From Hetaerina americana (lineage: Eukaryota; Arthropoda; Insecta; Odonata; Calopterygidae), in assembly GCA_022747635.1 (NCBI GenBank), contig JAKTNV010000003.1, positions 51,710,857 through 51,774,856 on the forward strand: a DNA stretch of 64,000 nucleotides. The letters run 5' to 3'. The position numbers and the translations under genes are program-made. Within the stretch, counting starts at the first letter, position 1; each line of letters begins with the position of its first letter. Below are positions 12,117 to 25,110 of this stretch, one piece after another. Under the pieces are notes generated by a model that worked only from the letters and a program-made list of their open reading frames with translations, made no database searches and had not been told where the DNA came from.

Positions 12117-12869
12117 CGAGGGTCATCCGGAAAGTAGTACCCGTTCGTGAAATAAAGACACAAAAGTAAATATTAACAAACATAAAAAATTTTATTTGAA
12201 AGAGGATACTTTAAACTACTTCTCAACATAATCTCCAAGCAAATTAAGGCATTTGTCATAACGTGTGACAAGTTTCTGTATTCCTGCTGCATAGTCCTTC
12301 GCCGCCAGCTCATTGAGATACGCGAGGGACCCATCTTGCACAAATTTTTGCATAATGCAGATGGTGTTTAACAATTTCATGAACAATTTTTCGAGAAACA
12401 TTGGGAAAATGCTCACAGATGTCATCAATTGTGACGCGCCGATCGTTCCTCACGAATTCGTCAACTGAGCTCACCAGTTGGTCTGTAATGACAGACGGTC
12501 TCTCCGAACGCTCATCGTCGTGTGTGTTCCCCCTCCCCATGTTGAAGTTGCGACACCACCGCCGAACAGACGACTCGTCCATTACATTGTCTCCATACAC
12601 CTCCTTTAATTGGCGATGAATATCACATGGGCGAACGTTTCTTGCATTGAGGAATTTAATCACTGCCCTCACTTCACAACTGGCGGCGTTCTCAATTTTT
12701 TTAAACATTGTAAACAATCACAGAAACAACACAGGCAATGCTAGCGTCACGCAACTTGGCTCAGAGAAGGCAGACAAGCCACTGAAGCTATCTGACCTCG
12801 TCCAGCGGCTACTCGCGTCGTCAGCACTTCATGCGGCACGAACGGGTACTACTTTCCGGATGACCCTCG
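12117..12869 (-). mobile_element. Internally deleted mariner, family A (copy A2), 753 bp
   Basis: The length, 33-bp perfect terminal inverted repeats and internal deletion junction are identical to copy A1. It is flanked by TA (12115-12116, 12870-12871) in unrelated sequence (GCGAAC before, TTATAAACC after), so it is an independent insertion and not part of a larger duplication. Reading the two copies side by side I find only three substitutions, two of them changing residues in the DNA-binding frame. The shared deletion therefore predates amplification, and both insertions are recent. Confidence 0.95.
12310..12717 (-). CDS. Truncated mariner transposase: DNA-binding domain only (135 aa, copy 2)
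   Basis: Same 135-residue frame as at 4943-5350, with two residue differences: ERPS in place of GRPS in the linker, and SRKIVHE in place of SRTIVHE in the second helix-turn-helix. Both helix-turn-helix units are intact, the catalytic domain is absent, and the frame ends just past WVP at the deletion. Loss of the glycine in the GRPS linker may weaken DNA contact, because that linker motif is typical of mariner transposases. The family C-terminal tail persists out of frame at 12216-12320. Expression is unknown. Confidence 0.75.
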   Translation of the reverse strand: MFTMFKKIENAASCEVRAVIKFLNARNVRPCDIHRQLKEVYGDNVMDESSVRRWCRNFNMGRGNTHDDERSERPSVITDQLVSSVDEFVRNDRRVTIDDICEHFPNVSRKIVHEIVKHHLHYAKICARWVPRVSQ

Positions 12870-12879
12870 TATTATAAAC

Positions 12880-15800
12880 CAAACATATTACTTATGCAGT
12901 TTATTGCTAATTCAAACGGGCAAATGTAGTCAAAAAACTGGAAGTTATTTTTTTTACTTTAATAACCAATTTTAAGTCGTATGTATCCCGTTTTGCATAT
13001 CACGTCATACTCGAATTTATGCATTAAATAAAACTTTTTCCGTGAATGACCAGTCATGAGGAGAGGAAGGACTCTTCAAGATAAAGGATGAAAAGGGGGA
13101 TTAAATATAGATATATTATATAACTACATGACTTATAACCAATTTAAGCTTTTCATATTGGATTTCATTTTGATTCATTCCGTGATTTTATTCTTGATTT
13201 GGTTACCAATATATTTTGAATAAATAAATTTTGACTATATTCGAAGGAAAATCTGCTGCCTAACATATAACATTGCTGGTCTCAATAGATCCGAGCAAAC
13301 AAATGTTTAAGATTTCACTATGGAACCTCTTACACTTTCCTTCTTACGAGTTGATTCTCATTAAAACTTCAAAAGAATTTACCGAGTGAGCTACGCATTC
13401 ACTAAACATTCCAGAGTATGTTAATTTGATCCCCGCCCCTGGCGTTTACGTTTTTCCGCCTGAGTGCAACATCACTCGATTTATTAATTACTTAATGAAA
13501 AGATCGGAATAAATAAAAAATAATTAAAAGTGCTTTATCTAGATGCATTGGTCAGTTGTCCACATTTGCACATGCCTGCATTCCTAATGATGATGGCTGA
13601 AAGTGGGAGGAAGTATTTTTCTAAATTATAAAAAATTATTCACCAACACCAAATTTCTAATTTGGACAATAATAAATCCTTATCTCGTGAATAAAATAAA
13701 TAAGGAACTATGCCGCATATTTTACGGAGACAATATGGATATTATGGTAATTAATAAATATATTATTTCATTTAATCATCTCAGAAAATTGCAGCATTCT
13801 TTTTCTACTCTCAGGGCAAATCTGTTCGAGCGTCTTCCCCTGGGATCGCGATGGGATACTCCTAGCTTCTCATCCGGTATCGAATGAAAAATAATTTACA
13901 ACACAAAGCCTGAGAAACTCCTGTTTAGATAACAAAGAAAGGCAAAAACTCTCTTTTGTACCCGATTTATAAAGATTAAATTGAATGTTCTATTAATCGT
14001 TCAAAATAGATGAAAGTGCAACACTGTAACCACTTGCTAACAATTAAGTATTTTTCTTTAGAAAATTCCCTTTCTAAATTTGAATATGGAACATCTTGGC
14101 GAATCATTTCCAGTTTAAGTCATTCACCAGCTTTCTTCCGAATATGACGTATACTGGAAATTATATATACATACTTCTTATACGTATTATATATAATACT
14201 TCGCGAATACTCTGAAAATAAACACAGAAAGTTTTGAAATGTCACACATTGCAATGAAAGGAAATGAGATGGGAAATACTGATGGAAAACACATACGGAT
14301 AATAATGCAATGGGCACAGAAAGCTTTCACTTACTTTAAATTTAAATATTTCACCGTGAAAATTGAGTGAGGCGTATTCTATACAACCGAATTTTGAATT
14401 CGTTATCGTCCCATAGCACGCGAATGTGCATATTACGTGAGGTCTCTGGAAATCAAATGAAAACGATGTGGTATTGTATTTTACAAGAATTTTCATTTAA
14501 AAAATGGCTTTAAAGATTCAGTCAGCGCTACTTGTTAAATTATTTTTATAGAAATCATTCCTTTTCCATAGTGAGTCGATAATGGTATTTTTATGGCTGC
14601 CATGCAATCTGCAAATATTGTAAAGGCTGACACCAGGATCTCAACGTAATATTTGGTATGGGTTTGTTTAAATATTACCTTAAAATTTTGCGAGATTATG
14701 GGTTTAAATGTTTGTCGATAAAAAATAAAAAAAGAGGTGATATAACCACTGTGCATTGAAAATATCTTATATGTAAAAGATAGGAATCTAATTTATTAGC
14801 ATTCCCCCATGGTACCTCTCCCCAATTCGTGTTCATGCCTATTTCGTACACCGTCATCACTAAAGGTAGGTGGGTGCTCCACGTCACGAACCACGAACGC
14901 TGCTGTATACGATGCGCAGACCCATTCTTTGCAGAACGTATATCTCATATCTGTCGCCCTCTTGGGTAACCTATATTGTGATACCGGGGTCACACCCTAC
15001 TTCATGCACCCCTATCCTGCCCTGAGGACACACAAGGCTGACCAGGATTCCAAAAATTGCTTTAATGCCGCTGTACGTTCAGGAGCTTTGAAAGGGCGAA
15101 TGATTTTTTTTTAAATTTCAGCCATATCTATTATTTATGCTGCTCCTCTTATTTCAGAACTTGTTCCTAGCCGAAATTTCGGTTTACATTTTCATTGAGA
15201 ACTCCGCTGCTATTTGTAAATGAAAAAAATGAAGCTCATATTCTCGTGAATTTGTACGTTGGTATGTGAAAATATTAACACATGAAGGTAAATGTTTGCT
15301 AATTACTCCGGCAAATTTTATGATTGAGGTCACTGGCGATCGTTTAAGCGAGCAAAGCATACTGTGATTATTGCTTGTACCGGGGCTGTTTACGGTGAGT
15401 TGCGCTCTCATGCTACAACACATGCATTGTACCCTTCGGAATGAGACCTGCATCGGCAGGCAATGGAACATTAAACACAAACAGAGCTCACCATTGATTC
15501 TATCGACCTTCGCATTGAGGTGGTGGCGCCACTGGGGCAAAATCCAAAATCTAATCGATTGCCTAACTTATTCAGTTAACCGATGGCTAGGGTTAGACAC
15601 TTTCTCTGGAGATAAACCCTTTAAGAGCTTGTGACATCTGGATACGAGTACTGTTCTGAATATTTAAATTGTGATTTAGTCCAGACCAAGAGCCTTCTCG
15701 ACACGACCCTCGTTCTTCGTTAAACAGTCAACCATTTGACACAAGTTATGTTAGGAAATTGCATTGATGTGATGCTCAGAGTCTCTTATCATGGATTCGG

Positions 15801-17394
15801 GTTCACATTCTGCGGTAGCGAATGCTTTCACTATATCATGAGTCCTCGTTGATCGTCGCGTGGAGTAAACGCAAGTCCAGTTCCTCCTTCCTAAGGGTAC
15901 CCTTGGTGTCATGCATCGAAAATAAGCTAACGGCAAATTTATCTCCACTCATTCTTTTTGCCTTAAAAATCCTATCCAGACAACATCGTCCGCCTTTTCC
16001 CTAATGGCAGTAATAACGGCTGCTGGTCAGATCAGATAAGTTAACATATCAACAATTTCATATTACATAATTTTGAGAGAATATAAATTAGGCAATCCAT
16101 AACTTACGATGCAACCAGAAAATTTACCGGGTTGGGCTATATTTTCTCTAGGGCTATACCAACACTTGGAGATTTTTCATGAGATGCATCGGTATACATG
16201 GTTTGATGGGCTGGCAATTCTTCTTATCACAATCAATAGATACCCATCGTGAACATGAGTTTTTCAATAGAACGTATTTACTTCATTTTGCCATAAATTA
16301 GCTTCTTCACACTGGTAGCAATGAGAGGAAAATTGATAATACACTGCTATATAATTGATAAACTGATATATATATTGAGGTTCATCTAAAAAATTCTAAT
16401 TGCTTTGCCAAAAAAATTTCCAACGCCCTTGAATATTTACTTCCTTCACTCAGTACAAATAAGCGCCACTCACAGGATCAAAATATGAGTAGGGTGGCAC
16501 TCTGATCACCCATCAAATCTACTGCCAATTACCTTGCCATTCTAATTCAGATCGAAAAGTCCCGGCAAAACTTTATGGAATGTAAAATATTCTATTTAAA
16601 TACATTTAAGTGAGGGGTTGTATCAAATTGCATTGAATTAAGTAATAAAAGTTAAAAATAGGTATCAGGTTTGATTGTTTATAAAACTGAACACACTCTA
16701 CAATACAAAAATACACTAAAGTGTAGATAGGGGCTTCCCCTTAAGATTTAATTGTTCAATCAAGGTCATACATGTTTTTAACTAATACAGTACGTATGTC
16801 TCATAGTAAGATAAACTGCATATAAAAAGTATGTGAACAGTATACATATTGACAATCCATTTAATGTTTTCAAAATTTACTGCGGAAACCGCCATTCTTT
16901 TAATTACATTTAAATGACATAATAAGAAACAAAGCATAAGTACGAATAGATAAGCAATCTTAGCAGTAGGCATTGGAATTTGTTTAAATACATCCGGGTA
17001 TTCTCATTTCATCTCCTTTAAGAAAAATTTTAATTGATTTTACCAATTTACATGGAGTCAAATGAAACCACTTGAAGTTCTTCTCAAATAAAACACATAC
17101 TGACACGAGATGATGTTTCATGCATTACAGTTGGGAAATAGATGCGATGACAATAAAAAATGTATAACATTTGTTTCGAAAATATACTGGAATCTATAAA
17201 TGTTCTATTCATTTATTTATTCCCTCAAAACATTCCTGGGATTGTTTGAATACATGCAACTATCTTTAACCCAGCTTCATAAATGAAGATTTTTTTACAA
17301 TTTCGTTTGAATTACGTACCTCTAGCAAGAGGTCTGGTAAATTATTCACAAGTGCCTTAATTTGGAACCAAGCTTGTGTATGCTTGCTCGGAAA
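12880..17394. other. No recognisable gene
   Basis: Long AT-rich stretch. Open frames at 14809-15114 (+), 15184-15540 (-) and 15751-15948 (-) lie in slightly GC-richer sequence and might be remnants of coding or repeat DNA, but none has a recognisable motif. A donor-like AAAG|GTAGGT occurs at about 14873 (+) without a good upstream acceptor. No transposon ends were recognised. Confidence 0.5.
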
Positions 17395-17690
17395 AGACGT
17401 TTTTTTCGGGCGTTAAAAAGGAGGAGAGAGGGGGAGAGCGAGGGAATGACATGTTAAGGTGGGAGCGGAGAAGGAGGCTTCGGGCAACGACTCGCGGAAC
17501 TCGCAGAATGAGAAATGTTTCGTCCCATAAGCTGGAATTGAAAGGTGGGGGGGGGCCAGAGAGAGTGGCGGAGGGGTGGATGGAATGAGAGACATTGAAA
17601 GAGGGAGTAATTTGATGCCGGCGGTGGTAGTTGCATTAAGCTGTGGGTGCGAATGTGTGCAGGGGCGCACAAAGTAGGGGCCACGACGGA
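17395..17690. other. G/A-rich strand-asymmetric patch
   Basis: The + strand is purine-rich (GGAGGAGAGAGGGGGAGAGC at 17419, then GGTGGGGGGGGGCC at about 17545). Minus-strand frames of 112-130 codons are Ser/Pro/Leu-rich and overlap in two frames, as expected for a pyrimidine-rich strand lacking stop codons. No gene is claimed. Confidence 0.5.
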
Positions 17691-18289
17691 GTCGGCCGCA
17701 ATCAATGAATCTTTGGGAATGAAGAGAGCCGAGGAATATAAATAAATACATCCTTCTCTTTTACGAAGGAATTTCCTGTTATTTCTGATAATGCTCTTTA
17801 TCTGACGAGATCTGATGAACATCCCCTGCGTGGTATGCCTCATCAATATATATGCCTCAACTATGCCTCTCTTTCCTTCAGAGGAAAGAGAAATATTTTT
17901 TGTTAAATAATTCCATTTTTTATTGAATTAAATGGAAAATTTTAATTTTATACTCAGCCAGCCAATTAAATTTCACGACGCAACTAGTTGGCGCTGTATT
18001 AATCAAAAGTATTCTATAATTTTAGGTAGACTTTGGACGATATATAAAGACTATTATTTGCTTGGTATGGCGAGAACCTTTTCTTGTTTACCCCTTCTTC
18101 AGCGATTCGTAATTTACACCTACTGATGCCATTGGATATATCGTGAAAAGTGAAGCACCTTATGTCAATGAAAATTGTGCAAAAGTATAGAAAGAGATGT
18201 AAAATACATAAATATAATCATTGTTCGATCAATATTTCGTGGATTACTGGAATGGTAAACACAGACGAGGAAAAAAGATAATTATTTGA
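17691..18289. other. No recognisable feature
   Basis: AT-rich sequence with no motif that I can name. Confidence 0.55.
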
Positions 18290-19490
18290 AAAAACAATGC
18301 ATAAGAGAAAGGGAGTGAGAGAAGGATGGGAGGGATCAAGAGGGGAAGGAACAAAAGAAAGGGGTTCATAGTGCCGCATCCCATTGCCCTGCAACCCCAT
18401 TTTAGGCCCATCCGCTCCCGACCTCCCATTTCATCCTTCCTGCCATTTCTCCTCGCTTCCTGAGGTGAGGAGAGCGGGACGAAAGGGTGTGGCGGGGGAT
18501 GGGCGGGTGAGCAAGCGGGTGGGGTTTTCGGGGGCGCTTGTTGCTTCGTTTAACGTCGGCGGAGAACGCCGCAAGTGGGGATCGGTAAGAGGAGAAGTGG
18601 CGCTTCAGGAAAGTTGAGAGCGAGGGCGGAGGGAAAGTGTGAAGGCGGGAGGGGACCGGGAGATGGGAGGAAAGATGGAGTGGCGCTCTTCAAACTCCCT
18701 CCCTCCCCTTCTCTTCTCTCATCGCCTCCTCCACAGGGTTTTCATAGGGAGGATGGGGGCGGGGAAAGGATGAAGGACCGTGGGAGTGGAAACACTTTGC
18801 GACCGTCGCGTCAATATTATTCCCCCAAGTGTCTCGTAGAGAGGTGATTTTTGCGAGGAGAAGTCACCGTCTTTCTCTTTTCCTCCCTTTACCATCTCAC
18901 TCTATTTTCTCCTCGTGTTCACATCCTAGTGGGCGTCTGTCCGGCCAAATATCGATCAATTTTAAGGATGGAGTCTGAGGAGCAGGGACACGAGGCTGGG
19001 ATCGCGGCGGTTGTGTGTGTTGTGTTTGTGTGTGGGTTGCCTGAAAAGGAAGCTGATGCGGTGGGTGGAGGAGGGAGGAAGGTAGTTGGGCCAGGTCCTT
19101 TAGACTAGGGGTTTGGGGAGCGCTGGTGGTGGCGGGATGGTTGGTCGGAGGCAGGAGAGAAGGTAAGGAGAGCACATAAATCTCACGCCCTAGTTCACGC
19201 CGATGTCAGAGCAGTGTCTGGGAGCAGGGTGACGGGAGAAGGATTGATTTAAAGGCTTTCTGAGTGTGCTGGTTTCGGGGGCTCCGGCGGCACGTGGAGG
19301 GGGATGGGGTGAAAGGGGTGCCCTTTGATGAGTCGTTGGAGGGAAGGGTTGTGGTGGTAAGTTTTAAAGCGTGAATCTGGAGTGAGGTTTATGAACGGAG
19401 AAACGGAAGGGGTTGAGAGGGTAAGGTCGAGAGAGGAAGTGAAAGTTAAGGTGGCTTCCATTGGAAGACGATGGCCGAGGTCAAAACATA
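18290..19490. other. GC-rich domain with alternating purine and pyrimidine blocks
   Basis: Purine-rich at 18300-18360, pyrimidine-rich at 18370-18460, purine-rich at 18465-18680, pyrimidine-rich at 18690-18730, then mainly G-rich to about 19450 with a GTGTGTGTTGTGTTTGTGTG stretch near 19012. CpG is present but not extreme. No initiation motif, exon or domain was recognised. Several short frames overlap on both strands. It could be an unannotated promoter-like island or simply low-complexity DNA. Confidence 0.45.
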
Positions 19491-22200
19491 ACCGCGCCAT
19501 GAGCAGTATTGCGTGGTTTGTGGTAGCGGGAAAGTCCTTAGAGGGCTTATCTTCCCCGCTAAACCGTTGGATTAAGGGTCATAAACTCATTTAAGTCTCA
19601 TCAACGTCACGGTAGCTTCATAATTACGTGCTTATACATGGCCGTTTCTTGTATTGATTTCTTATCGTTTATTTGGTTGGTAGCTCTTGTCGGCTGTCTA
19701 CCTTTTCGAGATATTTCTTTGAACTACCCTCTACATCTAATAAGTCTATTATATTATTTATGAATGAAAAAATTGACACGCATAGAGTTCAATTAGTACA
19801 ACCTCAAACTACCAATAATATATCTTCAGAACTCAGTTCTATATGATAGTAAGCATTATAATCGCCAAAGAAAGGAATGCAGATAACCAAAATTATCTAT
19901 AACTCTTTTACTAGGTTCTAAGTGCCATTATTTATGGACAAATTACTATTACTCTGCATTTATTTAATTAAAATAATCATCGGAAATATTAGAGCACTGT
20001 ATTAATGAATATTAATGATTCAAATGTACTACATTAACTATAAATATTCAATTATTTACATTACGCTTCCAAGTCCTTGGGCGCTATTCTATATTTTAAT
20101 GCTCAAAGAGTTTAGAGTTTGTAGTCGACTCCTTTCAATACATCATGACACCTTTGAGTAATAACTTTTGAAAATAAGAAAATATAAATGTCAAAATAGA
20201 AAGATCGTAAATTGAAATATTTATATTTAAATTAATTTACCGGAAAATTATGGATAATCTACAGTGATCGAAATACGTATATGGTATCAATACAATTTAA
20301 ACTTATTTACATTTCAAATGTACGATTTCTTTCATCAAAACTTCTGAAAAAAGTCTTCATAGAAAGTTTTGTGAAATTTAAAAGCTATTATTATTACTCT
20401 CCCCTTTAATGTGCAATTCCTATGCATCATCCATGCCTTGTGGTTGGACGAACGTCACTTTGAAGCAGTATATTCCCTTTCTTTCAAAGACAAACGTGAT
20501 TATGAGACATTTAAGCAGACAACTAGACAAAATTATTCGGATAATTTCAGTCGTTTCATTGCAAAATTAGCTAAAAAGGAAAATTATAAATTTAAGAGAG
20601 ATAAAACTCATCATGTAATTGTAATTTTTCCGTTAGATTATACTGAGTAGGTACAAGTTGCGTATTGGCTACGTTCTACATAGATTTAAAACATTGAGAC
20701 CTTCACATCTAAATCGGTAGGAAGATATCGTTTGATTCAGACTCTGTTATAAGTAAAAAACTCGGCAACTAACAGCAAAAATATACCGTCATAAATTTGA
20801 CCGTTCAATCTTATTAGATTATTTAAAGTCATTCCATGAAATAGCATCTTCAAAATATTTGCCACTGTAAATTTGCTATTAGATTAATCTGTTCTTAACT
20901 GTCATGGTTACTCCAGCTATACATATAATAATAATATGTCTTCATTTGCGCCCATATACTGACACATTTACTAATGTTATAATTAATGCTTAGCACAACA
21001 AGCAAAAGGCACGGACATAGAAACCTGATAACCATTGTTAACAGAGAAAAACTTCTCCAGTTTACTATAGTCTTAACTGTGAACTACGGATAAGCAGGTA
21101 GGTCCCATACCCAGCCGACGTAGAGCTGGAGATTATTCCAATCGGTTAAATTTTAATGAAAAGGGAACTATGGATAATACATTAGCCAGACTCACGATTA
21201 AAACTTTAAAACATTAACCATGTTGATAAATGCACTAAAATGTTTAATGTGGCCGATAGTTTACAGAGTTGTTTGGCTGAATTGACGTAATCGTGCTAAC
21301 CTTACATAAAACCTACGATGTTATTTAAGTTTTTCGGGAGTAAAATATTACGTACAGGCTGTATATCGTGAAAAGCAGAACTAACTAAAGATGACCATTT
21401 GATTTTAGCTTAACTGAATAAATTATTTTTTGATATTACTCGTGCTGTGCATTTAGTTCGAGCCAATGGGACAGGAATGGCAAGCAAGGGTAGAGTTGTC
21501 AATCAAACGAAAATACTTTCTTCAGTTCCTTTTGGCGTTCTTAAGAACCACCGCTGCTTTGAATATTCTTTGGAGCAGACTGAGAACGGGCGTTGCAAGA
21601 GAGGATCTAGAGTGATTTTCTCAAATTAATGCCAGTAATTTGGAAGCCTAACAGGGAGTAAGCCCTGTGGAAGGATGTAATGGCTATAGAGCGAGGCCAC
21701 GAGAAGACGCCGCGCCGCCTGGAAGGGATTTAAGGAAGGGGGAGTCATCAGTCGAGACCTTTCTTGCTGAAGAGGGCAACCAGGTAGTGTGGGAGGGGGG
21801 GGGGAGATTTTTGGCGAAGGAATGAGTCGCGTGGAAGTTGTTTGTTACCTTCTCATTCCTCCCCACGGTGCGAGGAATGTCAGTGTAAGGAAAGAAAGAA
21901 TGCTTCGAAAAGTGGGATTCTTGGAAGCATGAATTTGTTTTTTTTCAGATTTTCTTTTCTTTTTTAACGGAAAACTGCCAACATTCTTCCTTTTAAATTT
22001 TTCTTGAAACAAACTATCATCCTTCGAAACTCTGTTAGCAGTTGATGAAATTGTAATTTACCCAAATATCACCTTTATTTTGGGTTCATTAATGCTCAAT
22101 AAATTTCAGAAAATTATCCTTTATTTTCCGGGATACTTTAATCCCCATGTCTGAACAGAAATTTAGAACGGCCTGATGGAATAAAAGAGTCAGTATCAAT
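19491..22200. other. No recognisable gene
   Basis: AT-rich sequence. A 79-codon frame at 20411-20650 (+) is lysine-rich, with no motif. A donor-like GCAG|GTAGGT at about 21094 (+) lacks an upstream open exon. A short purine-rich patch lies at 21690-21890. Confidence 0.5.
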
Positions 22201-22204
22201 ATAA

Positions 22205-22520
22205 CGGGGATCGAGATGGTGCGGGGGCTAACGTACTGGCTTCCCACCCTGAGGGCGCGGGTTCAAATCCCGGCGGTGTTGAATATTTTTCAGAGGTATC
22301 TCGATCCCTACTTGAGGGGCTTTGTGGAGGGCACTTTGAGTGAGTACGCCGTCCGTCGGATGGGACGTTAAGCCGCGGACCCCTTGGCGCCTTTCGTAAA
22401 GAGTAGGCTAATGCCGACGCCGGGTTTCTCTCCACCCTTCATCCTTTCCTGTCCTTACCCTATGGCGCAAATGACCTTAGCTGTCGGTCGCCTCCCCTCA
22501 AAACTACTAATACTATAAGT
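22205..22520 (+). mobile_element. tRNA-derived SINE, family B, with a conserved-looking central domain
   Basis: The tRNA-like head has GATGGTGCGGGGGCTAACG (A-box-like) and a clean B box GCGGGTTCAAATCCCGGCGG at 22256. The body includes CCGTCGGATGGGACGTTAAG, then CGGACCCCTTGGCGCCTTTC, AAAGAGTAGGCTAATGCCG and GGGTTTCTCTCCACCC. The GGATGRGACGTTAAxCCGxGGxCC core followed by AAAGAGTAGG resembles, from memory, deeply conserved SINE central domains such as Nin-DC. The family match is inference. The tail is CTACTAATACTATAAGTATA. It is a single copy in this window. Confidence 0.75.
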
Positions 22521-25110
22521 ATAACTGGCCATAAGCATCGCAATGGTTCCCAACATAATCGGATATAATCTATCAGTTTCTATCAATTGAACCCCTGGTT
22601 AAATGTTTGTAAATACAGCGATGATCTCATAAAGCCACTGGGGAAAGACTATCTAATCTCCTTATGCAGTCACAGCCCATTCTGGCCAGCATTACTCTAA
22701 TTTATTACCGTGAGCTATCTCTGTTTTCCAGTTGGATGAACGAGTTTAATTTTTTGACCACATTTGCTACCGTTTGCATTTTTCGTCGCTAACTGAGCGC
22801 AAACGAACGATAGCTGAATGACGAGTTCCATTTCGGCATGGGTTGAAAGGCTTTTCACTTCCAGGAAAGGAAACGGCCTATCGCTGCGGATATCACTATC
22901 AAATAGAGAAGTGACTCTCCGAAAATAAATTCCAATGGAGTCAATCACATTTCTAACCTGACAAAAGGGTATGCCATGTGAAAAAGCACGCACGACTTGT
23001 GACGTAAAATGCTAAGACGTCTCTCGAACACACTGGAACTTTGCTGGCATCGGAATATTTTTCAATTGAAAGGAAATGAGGAAGTGCAGGGATCGCGGCC
23101 TAAGTGACGTGGATGATTGTCAAGAGAAAGTGATAGTACTGCTGCACGAAAAAAACTACCAAAGGTTGTCGCGAAGGATTTACACAGTTGGCCGAGCGAA
23201 AATTATTTTTAACATTCGATGGCGAAGATTGGAACGGGAGAGAGGTGGGAGTACGTGGAACGTGGGGTGCTGCGGGCAGAAAAGATACCGTCGAACCCAA
23301 AAAACTAGGAGGGTCAGACACTGGGCGCCAAAGAGTAACTGTGGACCCCCGTGAGTCTGGTTCAGTCATTGTGGACTTGATTTAGTTGTCGAGGATAGAG
23401 GTTGGAGGGAGTGGCTCGAGGATTGGAGAGGAAGATTACGGAACAAGAGAGAATGATAGCGGGGACGGCTGGTTAAATTGCAGTGAAAATGGAAAGAGGA
23501 GGTATCCAGTGACGTCAATATTGTAAGTGTGACGGGTCGCATTTCGACTTAGGGAGTAAAAATTGAGACGGAGGGTGTAAGGAGAGATGAAGGGGAGGGA
23601 TCCCAGGGAGAATCAGGATTACTGCGACAGGGGTGGCGGAAAATTGCCTCGAAGGGCTTTTGAGATTCAATTGAGATTATTTTTCTTTTAATATTCGCTT
23701 CCATATAAAATTAAACTTACTTGATACGCCTGAAAGGTATTTTGAAGCATCAGTTTTATATTATTTAATAGAATTCAATGGAGTCGACGGCAGGAGGATC
23801 ATTCTCACAGCCTACCTCTAAAATATAAGCCATCGATAAACCATCACAAATATTTTTACTGTCAACCGCTCAATTTAGGATGAAATTTGAAATAAATAGC
23901 TATTAAAATGTGATATTTTAAAATTAAAAATGCAGTACTACCACTAAACATCGGACTATGCTTAAATATGAGTTGATGAAAAAAGGTTTAAAAACATTTA
24001 ACGGTTCTCGGGAAGAATAAATCGTATGTCTACAACGACAGCAGTGAGATCTAAACTGAATATAGAATAGGTATTCGTACATATATCGTAATTGGAATGT
24101 CAAATGGTCGATAATCAATGTAATATTGCGGAATACATTCATATCACAGTGTCACATAGCGTTGTGTGCGGCATGACATTTTTACGACAGGTGTTTTATT
24201 TCGTTTTTCTCCCATTCTTTTATCTTTTTGCGAGTCACTTGTGTGCATAAGAGCTTTTGATGGTGATATGACCAACATGCCCTAGGCAACCACTCCATAG
24301 CCTTATCACGCCAGTATATTTTTAAATCAAAAGTTGACACGGGAAACGAAATATCTTACGGTCCAACATCGCAATGAGCGGAGTGTAGAGCAGATTACCT
24401 GTGTGACATCGCCATGTGATACCGCATCAAGTTCACACATTGATTTATCTATTACACATTATCATTCTTTCGTATCTGAAATGTATACGGAGAGAATGTA
24501 TTGCGATTTAGGGCGGGTCGAAGTAAGGCGGCAGGATTATTTATGGGGCGCGGAGATCGGTGAATTGACTAAAGGGACTGGAGGTGGAGGCTAGAGATCG
24601 CGAGTACGGTAACAAAGGGGGCTGATCGACGGGGAAAGGATAAATCGAAGGGGATTAGAACCTCTTTGAGGAAAGCTCTCAATTTGCAAAGGGCGAGGCC
24701 GAGAAATTGTGCGGAGAAACCGTGAAGGAGTTGCGGAACTGATGAATAAGTGAAATGAGATTACGCCCATTTGATCAGATATGGGCGGCTGCTGATTGAC
24801 CCAACAGGAGGAAGAAGTTGGCGAGACATTGAATGGAGAAGAGATCCAGTGGAAATTTGCTGAACGTTACGGGCAGGGAATTAACGAGTTACTTAACCAT
24901 AGTAATTAATCAACAGCCCGATGAGTCTGGGACATTAAATTTGGCAGTGTTTTTTCACTGTTAACTCTTTGGTGGCGGCTTCGGATCTCGAGCCAGGTGC
25001 CCATTTCACTGTCGCATTTAACATAGTAATTCATCTTCGCACTGGAAAAGGTTCCCATTTCCGGAACAAACGAGATTAATATTTTGTTACTGTTAAAATT
25101 CATATTCTTG
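22521..25110. other. No recognisable gene
   Basis: Mixed composition, with purine-rich patches at 23390-23640 and 24490-24800. Overlapping short frames on both strands at 23076-23385 have no known motif. Confidence 0.5.
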
